In this document: positions 16,561 to 24,494 of the stretch, piece after piece | Layout: each line of letters begins with the position of its first letter | Numbering within the stretch: the first letter of the stretch is position 1 | NCBI GenBank assembly: GCA_027070475.1 | Contig: JALXDT010000014.1 | Location: forward strand, 1-29,806 | Direction of reading: 5' to 3' | Origin: Candidatus Aminicenantota bacterium | GTDB lineage: Bacteria > Acidobacteriota > Aminicenantia > JAMOAD01 | Length of the DNA: 29,806 nt | The notes under the pieces: model-generated | What the model was told of the DNA's origin: nothing | The model's database searches: none | The model's input: the letters and a program-made list of their open reading frames with translations, nothing else | Translations under genes and position numbers: made by a program

Positions 16561-17712
16561 ATGTATGTTTCAGAATTTAAGGAAAAGACGGATTTTTTTG
16601 AAGTTAAGATAGCCAAAGGTCTCAGAAATTATGTTAACAGAAGAACCGAAGGCTTTTCAAAGACATTTTATGAGAAAAGCGGAGATAAAAAGCTTGAAAT
16701 TATAGAGGAAAGAGATTTAAGAGGTCCCTTTGGCTTCCTTTTTCCGGAAAGAGATAAGGTTGAAGATTTTTTAAAAACTTGGCCTGAGATTACCGCCGTT
16801 TTCAGGATAATATCAAGAAACGTTCGAATTCTTTCTCCTTTAGGTGAAGAGGTTGAGAGAGATGATTACCTTGAAACATTTAAGGTTTCCTTAAAGAAAG
16901 AGAAACACTATATTGAATCATCCGATTTCAGTTTTGAACCGCACAAAATAGATTTTGAAAAAGTTAAAAAAGAGTTTTCAGAATACAAAAAGGCTTCCGA
17001 AGAATCAATAAAACCTGAAAACGGGAAGTATCCTGTGGTTTTCAGAGCTCAGGCTGCAGGACTTTTGGTTCATGAGTTTTTCGGTCATCTTCTTGAAGCT
17101 GATATTTCCTCTGAGACAAAATCCCCTTTTGTAAAAGAGAATATAGGCAAAAAAATCATCAATGATAATATATCAATAGAGGATCTTTCCGAGAAACCTG
17201 ATGATGAAGGCTTTTTTGAAAACAGGGTTGTTCTTATTGAGAAAGGTGTTTTAAAAAATTTTATTTCTGATTTTTCCTTTCATTTAAAACGCTTCGGAAA
17301 ACCGGGAAGGGGAAGGAGAGAAAGCTTCAGAACATTGCCTTTACCACGTCAAAATCTTATTTTTCTTAAAAGTGAAAAAACAGTTAGTGAAAATGAACTT
17401 TTGAAAAAGATAAAGAGAGGCTTTCTTGTTGAAAAGATAAGGTCAGGAATAATGAATTATAAAACTTTTGATTATAAATTCACTGTAACAGCTGCCTATT
17501 TTATAGAAGATGGAGAAATTTCCGCTTTTACGGATAATTTTCTGATAAAGGGTAATTTTCTTTCGGATTTTCTTAATCTTTCCGAGTTTTCCTCCTCTGT
17601 TTTTTGTAATGGTTTTGAGGGAGTTTGTAAGAAACAGGGGCAGATGGTAAGAATAGGCTATAAGACCCCCTCTTTTCTTTTAGGAAATCTCAAAATCAGA
17701 TCAATCGTTTGA
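16561..17712 (+). CDS. TldD/PmbA-family metallopeptidase, short form
   Basis: A 383 aa TldD-family peptidase. The catalytic HExxxH motif is present as H171-E172-F-F-G-H176 in LLVHEFFGHLLEAD, which places it with the catalytic TldD side rather than the motif-free TldE. The usual TldD length is about 450-480, so the N-terminal domain is shorter than normal. TldD and TldE normally act as a heterodimer that degrades unfolded peptides, but no TldE partner is in the window. The start ATG 16561 has no clear Shine-Dalgarno and lies four bases after purM. Its 3' end runs 12 bases into the convergent AIM24-family gene. Confidence 0.85.
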   Translation: MYVSEFKEKTDFFEVKIAKGLRNYVNRRTEGFSKTFYEKSGDKKLEIIEERDLRGPFGFLFPERDKVEDFLKTWPEITAVFRIISRNVRILSPLGEEVERDDYLETFKVSLKKEKHYIESSDFSFEPHKIDFEKVKKEFSEYKKASEESIKPENGKYPVVFRAQAAGLLVHEFFGHLLEADISSETKSPFVKENIGKKIINDNISIEDLSEKPDDEGFFENRVVLIEKGVLKNFISDFSFHLKRFGKPGRGRRESFRTLPLPRQNLIFLKSEKTVSENELLKKIKRGFLVEKIRSGIMNYKTFDYKFTVTAAYFIEDGEISAFTDNFLIKGNFLSDFLNLSEFSSSVFCNGFEGVCKKQGQMVRIGYKTPSFLLGNLKIRSIV

Positions 17713-18453
17713 ACCTGACAGGATGTCCAAAACTGCGCCAAGTCCAGTGGATTTACCTCCGCCAGGTTTTGCAGCATAAAGGCCTAACTCCCTTCTAAGT
17801 TTTGACAGTGTCATTGATTGAAGAATTACCTTTCCCGGACCTTTTACTGTTGTTAAAAACAAACCTTCTCCACCGAAAAGAGCTGTTTTTATTCCACCTA
17901 CAAACTCTATGTCATAGCTGACTGTTTCTTCAAAGCCTACCACTGAACCTGTGTCAATTTGCATAGTTTCACCGGGCTGAAGATCAAAAGTAATAAAGTC
18001 TCCACCAGCATGAATAAAAACAAGGCCATTTCCTGTGAATTTTTCAAGGATAAAACCCTCTCCTCCGAAAAGGCCGGCACCTATCTTTTTCTGAAATGCA
18101 ATTGTAAAAGAAACAGATTTTTCAGCGGCAATAAAGGCATCTTTTTGCGCCAAAAAAGCTGTTTTACTTACATCTATGGGCTGGATTCTTCCCGGATAAT
18201 CTCCTGCGAAACCAACCTCACCCTGAGTTCCTGATGTTAATGTGAAATGCGTTGTAAAGAGTGATTCTCCCGCTATTTTTCTTTTAACAGCTCCCCATAT
18301 CTTTTCTCCCAAGGAGCCACCCTGCATTTTTGTGTCCATGTTAACATTGTTTGTCTTGTAAACCATCTTTCCCGCTTCAGCATAGACCTCTTCATTGGGT
18401 TTTAGAAAAATTCTCAGAACCTGTAAATTGTCTCCTTCAATTTTATAATCCAT
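17701..18453 (-). CDS. TIGR00266/AIM24 family protein
   Basis: A 250 aa protein of the TIGR00266 (AIM24, DUF124) family, with an all-beta tryptophan-RNA-attenuator-like fold. The internal duplication is visible as two similar blocks, GAGLFGGEGFILEKFTGNG and TALFGGEGLFLTTVKGPGK. The family's AGKMVY near the N-terminus and SLGEKIWGAVKRKIAGES are also present. Function is unknown in bacteria. The fungal homologue is mitochondrial. The SD is AAGGAGG directly before the ATG, overlapping the DUF763 stop, so it is co-transcribed with DUF763 and MscS. The stop overlaps the TldD-like gene tail to tail. Confidence 0.88.
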   Translation of the reverse strand: MDYKIEGDNLQVLRIFLKPNEEVYAEAGKMVYKTNNVNMDTKMQGGSLGEKIWGAVKRKIAGESLFTTHFTLTSGTQGEVGFAGDYPGRIQPIDVSKTAFLAQKDAFIAAEKSVSFTIAFQKKIGAGLFGGEGFILEKFTGNGLVFIHAGGDFITFDLQPGETMQIDTGSVVGFEETVSYDIEFVGGIKTALFGGEGLFLTTVKGPGKVILQSMTLSKLRRELGLYAAKPGGGKSTGLGAVLDILSGSND

Positions 18454-18462
18454 ACTTCCTCC

Positions 18463-19521
18463 TTAAAATAATTTATTCAATTTTTTTAAAGCTTCCATTT
18501 TTTCTCTGTTTCCTATTTTTGCTTTTTTCAAGGCTTTTTCTATTGTTTCAATTGTTTTATCATAATTTTTTCTATCCACAGGATAAGGGGTTCCATCTTT
18601 TCCTCCGTGGGCATAGCTAAAAACCACAGGATCCTCAAAGCTCGGCTTTTCTCCGTAAATAATTGCTGAAGCAAGAGATAAAGCTCTCAAAGCCTTAGGC
18701 CCTGTTCCCTTGATTTCAAGTATCTCCTCAAAATTTCTCAGATCCTTTTCATAGCTTTTTTCTGAAATTCTTTTTAAATTTTTTAAATTCATATCGGTGA
18801 GTTTTATCCAGTGATGATCAGGCATTATTATCCTTTTTATATCCTTTTCAAACTTGTCAGGGCTTTGTTTTAAAATTTCAAGAATACCCTCTTTATTTTT
18901 TCTCGATTTTTTTGATGTTAGATTCAATACATTTTTTTCTCTCTTTCCGTCAATTCCCGAATGGGGTTCTTCCGTCATATCAACAACCTTTTCCGAGTAC
19001 CAGTGGTATCTTCTTGCTCTTCTTAATTTTTCTCTTAAGCCCTGCTGAACAACAGTCCACTTTCCATCATCAGTGAAAAAAATCGTATGATGATAAATTG
19101 AATAACCGTCCTGAATGCAGGAGCTATCAACCTTTGCTGTTATTTTACTCGCTTTTATCAATGGCTCGGAAGAAAAGCCGAACTTTTCGCTTAAAGCCTC
19201 TATTACAAGAGGAGTTTTTAAAGCAGCTTTACCCTTTCCTCCTGCAGCAAAAATTTTTGCTTCCTTTGATACTTTTGCTATCGCTTCTTTCACCGCTCCT
19301 GCCGTAACTGTTGAGAGGCCTGATGAATGCCAATCAAAACCAAGGACATTTCCCAATGATTGAAACCAGAAAGGATCTGATAATCTTTCAAGTAATGTTT
19401 CTCTTGAAAATTCAGTTAAAATGGCTTCCACAATTACGGTTGAAAGCTTTACCATTCTTGAAAAAAGCCATTTGGGGGCTTTGCCCCAATGCAAGGGGGA
19501 GTCAACATAACCTGTTTTCAT
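18463..19521 (-). CDS. DUF763 family protein of unknown function
   Basis: A 352 aa protein with the DUF763 (PF05559) layout: it opens MKTGYVDSPLHWGKAPKWLF, then has VIVEAILTEF and FWFQSLGNVLGFDWHSSGLSTV, and AAGGKGKAALKTP. The family is known from archaea and some bacteria with no assigned function. In the last third, LEIKGTGPKALRALSLASAI resembles a helix-hairpin-helix, which by inference could bind nucleic acid. Conserved polar stretches PDHHWIKLTDMN and SYAHGGKDGTPYPVDR might form an active site. It is coupled to MscS: the stop of MscS overlaps its start by one base. Confidence 0.8.
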   Translation of the reverse strand: MKTGYVDSPLHWGKAPKWLFSRMVKLSTVIVEAILTEFSRETLLERLSDPFWFQSLGNVLGFDWHSSGLSTVTAGAVKEAIAKVSKEAKIFAAGGKGKAALKTPLVIEALSEKFGFSSEPLIKASKITAKVDSSCIQDGYSIYHHTIFFTDDGKWTVVQQGLREKLRRARRYHWYSEKVVDMTEEPHSGIDGKREKNVLNLTSKKSRKNKEGILEILKQSPDKFEKDIKRIIMPDHHWIKLTDMNLKNLKRISEKSYEKDLRNFEEILEIKGTGPKALRALSLASAIIYGEKPSFEDPVVFSYAHGGKDGTPYPVDRKNYDKTIETIEKALKKAKIGNREKMEALKKLNKLF

Positions 19522-21221
19522 TAATTTTCCTGTTTTTTTGTGATTACATTCATATATGGATAAGGGATTTCTATTTTTTCTTTTTCAAAATTTTTCTTTA
19601 ATCTCTTTCTAAGCTCTCTGGCAACAGCCCACTGATTCCCTGCCTTAACTCTGCTTATGACAGTATATACAACTGCCGAATCACCGAAAGAATCAATTCC
19701 AAGGCAGGAAGGAGCTTCAAGCAATTTTCTTTTCCACTCCTTTTCCTCATACATCTCTTTACCTGTTCTGTTTATTATTTCTTCAACTTTGTTTGGATCA
19801 GCATCATAAGAGACACCGACTTTTAAAACAGTTCTTGCCCAATCATAGGTTAAGTTTGAAACATTGCTAATACTTCCATTTGGGATTATATGGAGAGTTC
19901 CGTCAAAAGCTCTTACTGAAATTGTTCTTAAGGAGATTTTTTCGACTGTCCCAACCTTTCCGTTTATATCCACAACATCTCCGATAGCAAGCTGTTCCTC
20001 CATAAGAATAAAAAATCCTGAAATAATGTCTTTTACCAAAGATTGAGCACCAAAACCAACTGCAAAGGATAATCCACCGGCAGCCACAAGAAGAGGTTTA
20101 TAATCGAGGCCAAGCTCTCCTAAAACCCATAAAATTGCAAAAGCCCATAAACTGATTTTAACAGCAAGAAGAATAACGGAAAACAGTGTTTTATATCTTT
20201 TTTTTCTATCCTCTGAGATTGAGGAGGATTCTAATTTTGTTAAGATTTTATGTCCTATGTTTTTTGTTAGTCTGATAAGGATAAAAACAAGAAGGAAAGC
20301 GGAAAAAAGTATTATAACACCTCTGATAATTTTTTTTCTGAGAATCTCTTTTTCCTTTTTTCTTATCAAACTGATATTTTTATCTATTTCTTTTATTCTG
20401 CTGTTTATGTCATCAATTCTGTTTTGTGAAAGATAGATAAAGGCACGGATTGTATTGAGCTTTGGGATTTCAAGGCCTAAAACCCTTAATCTCCTTACCT
20501 TTGCAAAATTTCTGTATATTAGTTTTTCAACTATATTATTTGCTTTTCTTGCTTTCTTGTCATATTCTTTAGCCTCTTTTTCCTTTTCATCTATTTTCAG
20601 AACCTGTCTTTTTTCCTTTTCCTTCAGTTTTTTAAGATTTTCTTCTTCTACGCCTAAAAATTTTTTAAGATCCTCTTTTTCTTTTAAAAGGTATTCTTTT
20701 TTTGAGGATAAGGATTCGGAGGAGCCCTCTTTTTTCTGTTTGGAAATATCCAATCTTCTTGAAATTGTTTTATATCTGTTTATTTCATTTTGCAATCTTT
20801 CAATTAGCAGACCTATTCTGTTAATTCTTTTCTGAACAGATAAAATACTTAAAGGGGAATTTCCAGTATAATTCTTTAGCTTATTATAAATCATTTGAAC
20901 AGACGAAGGGTTCTTCTTTATTACACTCAAAGCAGTCGGGAAAATTATATCTTCAAGAAGATTGTATTGTTTTATTAAAAGATTAAATTTTCTACTGTTA
21001 AAATCGACTCTCTCGACTAATTGATTTATTTTATCAAGATCTTTAAACCCAGGCATTTTTTCTGGAGAAAAATCATCAAGTGCATTGTATTGGGCGTAGA
21101 TGTTGGCTAATTCCTCTTCAGCTTTTAAAAACTTATCCGGAATTAGATTTTCATTCTGTCCAAAGCCGAAAATTAGAAGTAATATTAATAGAAAAGAGGA
21201 TACACTTATTTTTTTTATCAT
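19521..21221 (-). CDS. mechanosensitive channel of the MscS family with a coiled-coil N-terminal region
   Basis: A 566 aa protein. A signal peptide is followed by a long, charged, helical and coiled-coil periplasmic region (about residues 30-285), then two membrane segments near residues 291-312 and 340-360, and a pore helix region. The MscS core is clear in LLVAAGGLSFAVGFGAQSLVKDIISGFFILMEEQLAIGDVV. The vestibule domain follows (VGTVEKISLRTISVRAFDGTLHIIPNG). Such channels release ions on membrane stretch and protect against osmotic downshock. The predicted signal peptide is MIKKISVSSFLLILLLIFGFGQ. A strong SD AGGAGG (complement of 21227-21232) lies six bases before ATG. Confidence 0.9.
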   Translation of the reverse strand: MIKKISVSSFLLILLLIFGFGQNENLIPDKFLKAEEELANIYAQYNALDDFSPEKMPGFKDLDKINQLVERVDFNSRKFNLLIKQYNLLEDIIFPTALSVIKKNPSSVQMIYNKLKNYTGNSPLSILSVQKRINRIGLLIERLQNEINRYKTISRRLDISKQKKEGSSESLSSKKEYLLKEKEDLKKFLGVEEENLKKLKEKEKRQVLKIDEKEKEAKEYDKKARKANNIVEKLIYRNFAKVRRLRVLGLEIPKLNTIRAFIYLSQNRIDDINSRIKEIDKNISLIRKKEKEILRKKIIRGVIILFSAFLLVFILIRLTKNIGHKILTKLESSSISEDRKKRYKTLFSVILLAVKISLWAFAILWVLGELGLDYKPLLVAAGGLSFAVGFGAQSLVKDIISGFFILMEEQLAIGDVVDINGKVGTVEKISLRTISVRAFDGTLHIIPNGSISNVSNLTYDWARTVLKVGVSYDADPNKVEEIINRTGKEMYEEKEWKRKLLEAPSCLGIDSFGDSAVVYTVISRVKAGNQWAVARELRKRLKKNFEKEKIEIPYPYMNVITKKQEN

Positions 21222-21333
21222 CTTTACCTCCTCTTTAATTATATCAGAATAGAGTAGTGTTTTTTATTTTTTATAAAAAAATTATATTTTATTCTTTTTA
21301 AGGCTTTATCCAATCTTTTTTCTATGTAATTTT
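21222..21333. other. intergenic region between the MscS gene and the upstream binding-protein gene
   Basis: A 112-base A/T-rich spacer between two co-directional minus-strand blocks. It must hold the end of the upstream transcript (rmuC-acpS-binding protein) or read-through, and the leader of MscS. I found no GC-rich hairpin followed by a T run, so there is no standard terminator; A/T runs make weak hairpins possible. The extended -10 candidate is described separately. Confidence 0.6.
21238..21246 (-). promoter_or_regulatory. possible extended -10 promoter for the MscS-DUF763-AIM24 genes
   Basis: On the minus strand the sequence reads TGATATAAT, a perfect extended -10 element (TGn-TATAAT). 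No -35 match stands 17 bases upstream. The start site would fall about base 21231, right at the MscS Shine-Dalgarno, which gives a very short leader. TATAAT-like words are common by chance in this AT-rich DNA, so the call is tentative. Confidence 0.35.
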
Positions 21334-22164
21334 TTAATTTTTTCTATTTAGAAGGCATAAGAATTTTTTTGCGATTAATGGAATTCTGGGACCGGGAATG
21401 ACCATATAGGGCTCTGTGATTATTTTTACCTTTTTAGAAAATTTTCCATTTAAAAATCTCTTCCATTCTTCTAATACATCTTTTTTTGTAAACCCTCTTT
21501 GATCAAGGTCAGGAATTAATTCTATTATTAGATCAGGATTATTCTTTAAAAAAAATTCTCCTGAAACTTTTGGATACAAGAGGTTACCTCTATAGAGATT
21601 GTCTCCCCCAGCATCACGTAAAAGTTCTGATAAAAAGTCTCCGTTTCCCAATATATAAATATTTTTAAAAAAATCTCTGTCTCTTGCAATTATTACAATA
21701 ACCTTCTTTCTTTTTTTTACGGATTTTTTTATCTTTTCAAGCTCTTCTTTTATAGAATGAATAAGTTCTTTCGCCTTTTTTTTCTTGTTTAAAATATCTC
21801 CAATCTCTTTTATAGAATCAAGTATGTCCTTTATTGTTCTATGTTTAAATTTAAAAATTTTTATTGGCTGATTTTTTAAAATCTCTTCTGTTTTTAGATC
21901 TTCTTTATATGTGAAAATTGCATCAGGTTTTAAAGCCATTATTATTTCATAGTTTAGAGTATAAAATGTTCCAACCTTTGTTTTCTTTGTTATCTCTTTG
22001 GGATATTGTGTATAAGATGAGATACCTACTATCCTATTTGAAACACCGAGGGAAAAGACAATCTCTCCAAGGGCGGGAGAAAGTGTTACTATTCTATCAT
22101 AAGGATGAAGTAAAAAAGAGTGTAAAATAAAAAAAAGAAAAAATAGTCTGCTTTTATTCTTCAT
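21334..22164 (-). CDS. periplasmic metal/cofactor-binding protein (BtuF/FhuD-like helical-backbone receptor)
   Basis: A 276 aa ABC-type substrate-binding protein of the helical-backbone class (BtuF/FhuD/cobalamin, siderophore or heme group). A signal peptide is followed by DRIVTLSPALGEIVFSLGVSNRIVGIS, the class signature, then KVGTFYTLNYEIIMALKPDAIF and, near residue 170, GGDNLYRG. The signal has no obvious lipobox Cys, so the protein is probably soluble in the periplasm. No ABC permease or ATPase is adjacent, so it either serves a distant transporter or acts otherwise. The start overlaps the acpS 3' end by 11 bases. The ligand cannot be told from sequence. Confidence 0.82.
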   Translation of the reverse strand: MKNKSRLFFLFFILHSFLLHPYDRIVTLSPALGEIVFSLGVSNRIVGISSYTQYPKEITKKTKVGTFYTLNYEIIMALKPDAIFTYKEDLKTEEILKNQPIKIFKFKHRTIKDILDSIKEIGDILNKKKKAKELIHSIKEELEKIKKSVKKRKKVIVIIARDRDFFKNIYILGNGDFLSELLRDAGGDNLYRGNLLYPKVSGEFFLKNNPDLIIELIPDLDQRGFTKKDVLEEWKRFLNGKFSKKVKIITEPYMVIPGPRIPLIAKKFLCLLNRKN

Positions 22165-22492
22165 AGACTACAACTGCTACTGCTAACTCTCTTATATGGG
22201 TTATCGAAACAATAAGGTTCCCCTTAATTTCTTTTTTTAACAGAATAAAAGGGGCTCCATCCTCTCTGTTTTCAACAGAGATTTCATTGAAAGGAATTTG
22301 AAAGCCGGTTGCTTTGAAGAAAGCCTCTTTTACTGCAAACCTTGCTGCATAGTGAGTGTAGGGTTCATTGAATTTTTCACAGTATTCAATCTCTCTTTCA
22401 GTAAATATTCTTTTTTTAAAAATACTATTTTTTTCAATACTTTGCTTGATTCTACTTACCTCTATTATGTCAATTCCCAGACCCTTTATCAT
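22154..22492 (-). CDS. acpS: holo-[acyl-carrier-protein] synthase
   Basis: Transfers 4'-phosphopantetheine from CoA to acyl carrier protein. The 112 aa length is typical. The motifs are MIKGLGIDIIEVSRI (Asp8, metal-binding) and FTEREIEYC followed by YAARFAVKEAFFKATG (Glu for metal). I chose ATG at 22492 because it overlaps the rmuC stop as TGATG with AGGAG six bases before it. A TTG start one codon upstream (22495) is possible but less likely. The binding-protein gene downstream overlaps by 11 bases. Confidence 0.94.
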   Translation of the reverse strand: MIKGLGIDIIEVSRIKQSIEKNSIFKKRIFTEREIEYCEKFNEPYTHYAARFAVKEAFFKATGFQIPFNEISVENREDGAPFILLKKEIKGNLIVSITHIRELAVAVVVYEE

Positions 22493-23799
22493 CAATCTCT
22501 CCTCTTAGGTTCAAGGGGAAGAGTATCTATTTCCTTGATTTCTTTTATTGTTTTTGAGCCATCTGATAATCCGAACTCTGAAAATTTTTGAGCTTTGGGT
22601 ATAACGCGACTATCCCATGATTTCACAGCATCATTAAAGCTTTTGTTTACATTATAAATATTTTTTGAAAGATTTGAAAAATGCTCTGAGAATTTTATTA
22701 GTCTTGCATAGAGTTCCTTTCCCTCTTTTAGAATCTGACTTACATTTTCTATCATTTTTTGTTGTTTCCATGTGAAAGCAACGGTTCTCAAAAGAGCAAG
22801 GAGAGTTGTTGGAGTTGCAATTATTACCTTTCTTTTAATTCCATATTCAATAAGGGAACTATCTCTTTTGAGTGCCTCACTGAAAAGAGATTCTAAAGGT
22901 AAGAAAAGAATTACAAAATCAAACTCTTGAGAACCGATTGCCTGATATTCCTTTTTTCCCAATTTATCTATATGTGATTTTAGGGCTTTTAAATGCTCCT
23001 GATAGAATTGCTCAGCTTCCCTATCGTTTTTAGCTTCAGTTGCTTTAAGATAGGATTCAAAAGGAACCTTTGAGTCAATAGCAATCTTTCTTTCATCCGG
23101 AAGATTTATTATCATATCTGGTATTAGCCTTCCTTTTTCCTCTGTTGAAGAAGAGGCCTGCTCAATGAAGTCGCAGTATTCAGACATTCCTGCCATTTTT
23201 ACAAGATTTTTAAGTGTAAACTCTCCCCATTTTCCTCTGCTCTTTGATGAGGACAGAGCTTTTGAAAGAGATTCTGTTTCTTCTCTTAGTTTTTCATTTG
23301 CTTTTGAAAGCTCTTCTAGATATTTTTCAAGACTTCCATACTCTTCCAATCTCTTTTTTTCCATCTCTTTTAAAAGGGAGCTATATGATTCAACCTTTTC
23401 TTTTAAAGGTTTTATAATGTTTTCAATATTTGTTTGACTTAATTTTAATGTGCTCTCTGTTTTTTGTACTGATTTTTCAAAAACAACCTTTGCCATGTTC
23501 AGGAAGTTTTTCTGGCTCTCACTTAGCACATCCCCTGAAAGAGCCTTAAAGCTCTCCTTTAATCTTTCTTCAGCTTTCTCGAGTATTTTTATCTGCTCTC
23601 TGAAATTTTTTTCCATCTCTTCCTTTTGGGTTTGAAATATGATTCTTTGTTCTCTCTCTTTTGTTAACTGCTTTTCTATCTCTTTTTTCTCCTGTTCAGT
23701 TCTTCTTTTTTCTTTTTGTGCTTTTAAAAAAAAGAAAAGAGCAGCCCCAAACCCCATTAAAAAACCGAGGATAAAAATAAATAAAAATTCTGTTCTCAT
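22492..23799 (-). CDS. rmuC: DNA recombination protein RmuC
   Basis: A 435 aa RmuC-family protein: an N-terminal membrane helix (about 5-25, FLFIFILGFLMGFGAALFFF), a long coiled coil (about 28-175), and the RmuC nuclease-like domain from about residue 185. The nuclease-like core shows GKWGEFTLKNLVKMAGM, RLIPDMIINLPDERKIAIDSKVPFESYLKA (the PD and DSK of a PD-(D/E)xK fold) and FVILFLPLESLFSEAL. The family limits inversions and DNA rearrangements in E. coli. No Shine-Dalgarno is seen before the ATG, and the gene starts 42 bases from moaD on the other strand. Confidence 0.92.
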   Translation of the reverse strand: MRTEFLFIFILGFLMGFGAALFFFLKAQKEKRRTEQEKKEIEKQLTKEREQRIIFQTQKEEMEKNFREQIKILEKAEERLKESFKALSGDVLSESQKNFLNMAKVVFEKSVQKTESTLKLSQTNIENIIKPLKEKVESYSSLLKEMEKKRLEEYGSLEKYLEELSKANEKLREETESLSKALSSSKSRGKWGEFTLKNLVKMAGMSEYCDFIEQASSSTEEKGRLIPDMIINLPDERKIAIDSKVPFESYLKATEAKNDREAEQFYQEHLKALKSHIDKLGKKEYQAIGSQEFDFVILFLPLESLFSEALKRDSSLIEYGIKRKVIIATPTTLLALLRTVAFTWKQQKMIENVSQILKEGKELYARLIKFSEHFSNLSKNIYNVNKSFNDAVKSWDSRVIPKAQKFSEFGLSDGSKTIKEIKEIDTLPLEPKRRD

Positions 23800-23841
23800 A
23801 TTTTATATTTATCATAAATCATATATAATATAAAGGGAAAG
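23800..23841. promoter_or_regulatory. divergent promoter region between rmuC and moaD
   Basis: A 42-base A/T-rich spacer between two divergent starts must contain both promoters. On the plus strand TATAAT at 23824-23829 lies 12 bases before the moaD ATG. On the minus strand TATGAT (complement of 23811-23816) lies about 11 bases before the rmuC ATG. Both would give very short or leaderless transcripts. No good -35 boxes are seen. Confidence 0.4.
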
Positions 23842-24078
23842 ATGCTAATAAGAGTTAAATTTTTTGGAGAGTTAAAAGAAAAAACGGGAAAAAGAAGCGT
23901 GGAATTGACTCTTGAACCTTTAAAAATAAGAAGAGAAGATTTAATCCGAATTTTAGAGAAAGAGTTTGATATTCCGAAAGAAAAGATTTTTAATGTAGCT
24001 GTTAATAATTCTCTTTCAGAAGATTTTATCGAAGATGGAGACACTGTTTCAATTCATCCAGTCTATAGGGGCGGGTGA
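23842..24078 (+). CDS. moaD: molybdopterin synthase sulfur carrier subunit MoaD
   Basis: A small (78 aa) ubiquitin-like beta-grasp protein that carries sulfur as a C-terminal thiocarboxylate. It opens LIRVKFFGELKEKTGKRSVE, typical of the family, has VNNSLSEDFIEDGDTVSIHPVYRGG, and ends in the essential Gly-Gly. It pairs with MoaE encoded next. The Gly-Gly codons (GGC GGG) and the preceding AGG also form the probable ribosome binding site for moaE. Confidence 0.95.
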   Translation: MLIRVKFFGELKEKTGKRSVELTLEPLKIRREDLIRILEKEFDIPKEKIFNVAVNNSLSEDFIEDGDTVSIHPVYRGG

Positions 24079-24482
24079 TGGAATACAGAATTGTTATAGA
24101 TAGAAAAGCCCCTTCTATTGATGATGTAAAAAATTTTTTACTTACAGAAAAAAGCGGGGCTATTTTCATATTTAATGGGATTGTTAGAAACTCAAATAGA
24201 AAAAAAGAGGTTGCATATTTAGAGTATGAAGTTGATGAGGAAACAGGAAAATCTGTTTTAAAAGAATATTTAAAAAATTTTGAAAGTAGAATTCAAAAAG
24301 CTTTTATTTTTCAACCTACAGGGAAATTAAGTGTTGGTGATGACACATTAATAATCGGAGCAAGTTCCTATTCAAGAGAGGAATCATTTGACGCTGTCAG
24401 AAATATCTTAGAGTTTATGAAACATAAATTTCCTGTGTGGAAAAAAGAATATTATAAAGATGGCGAAAACCATTGGTTATAA
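24078..24482 (+). CDS. moaE: molybdopterin synthase catalytic subunit MoaE
   Basis: Large subunit of MPT synthase, taking sulfur from MoaD to convert cyclic pyranopterin to molybdopterin. 134 aa from ATG 24078 (a GTG at 24075 is also possible). Family features are GAIFIFNGIVRN, VAYLEYEVDEETGKSV and MKHKFPVWKKEYYKDGENHWL with the conserved Lys pair. The region normally reading HRxG before LxVGD reads QPTG here, and the later HR reads SR, so two conserved His/Arg positions are altered. It is still best called MoaE from its pairing with MoaD. Confidence 0.9.
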   Translation: MEYRIVIDRKAPSIDDVKNFLLTEKSGAIFIFNGIVRNSNRKKEVAYLEYEVDEETGKSVLKEYLKNFESRIQKAFIFQPTGKLSVGDDTLIIGASSYSREESFDAVRNILEFMKHKFPVWKKEYYKDGENHWL

Positions 24483-24494
24483 AGGAGGTAAAAA

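Noticed and set aside
22761..22782. parS-like GTTGTTTCCATGTGAAAGC in rmuC
   Set aside because: The CACGTG core is absent and the arms are not symmetric.
21334..23799. BtuF-like protein with rmuC and acpS as a DNA-uptake or defence island
   Set aside because: No defence, toxin or mobile genes are present; the genes are ordinary housekeeping families with tight overlaps.
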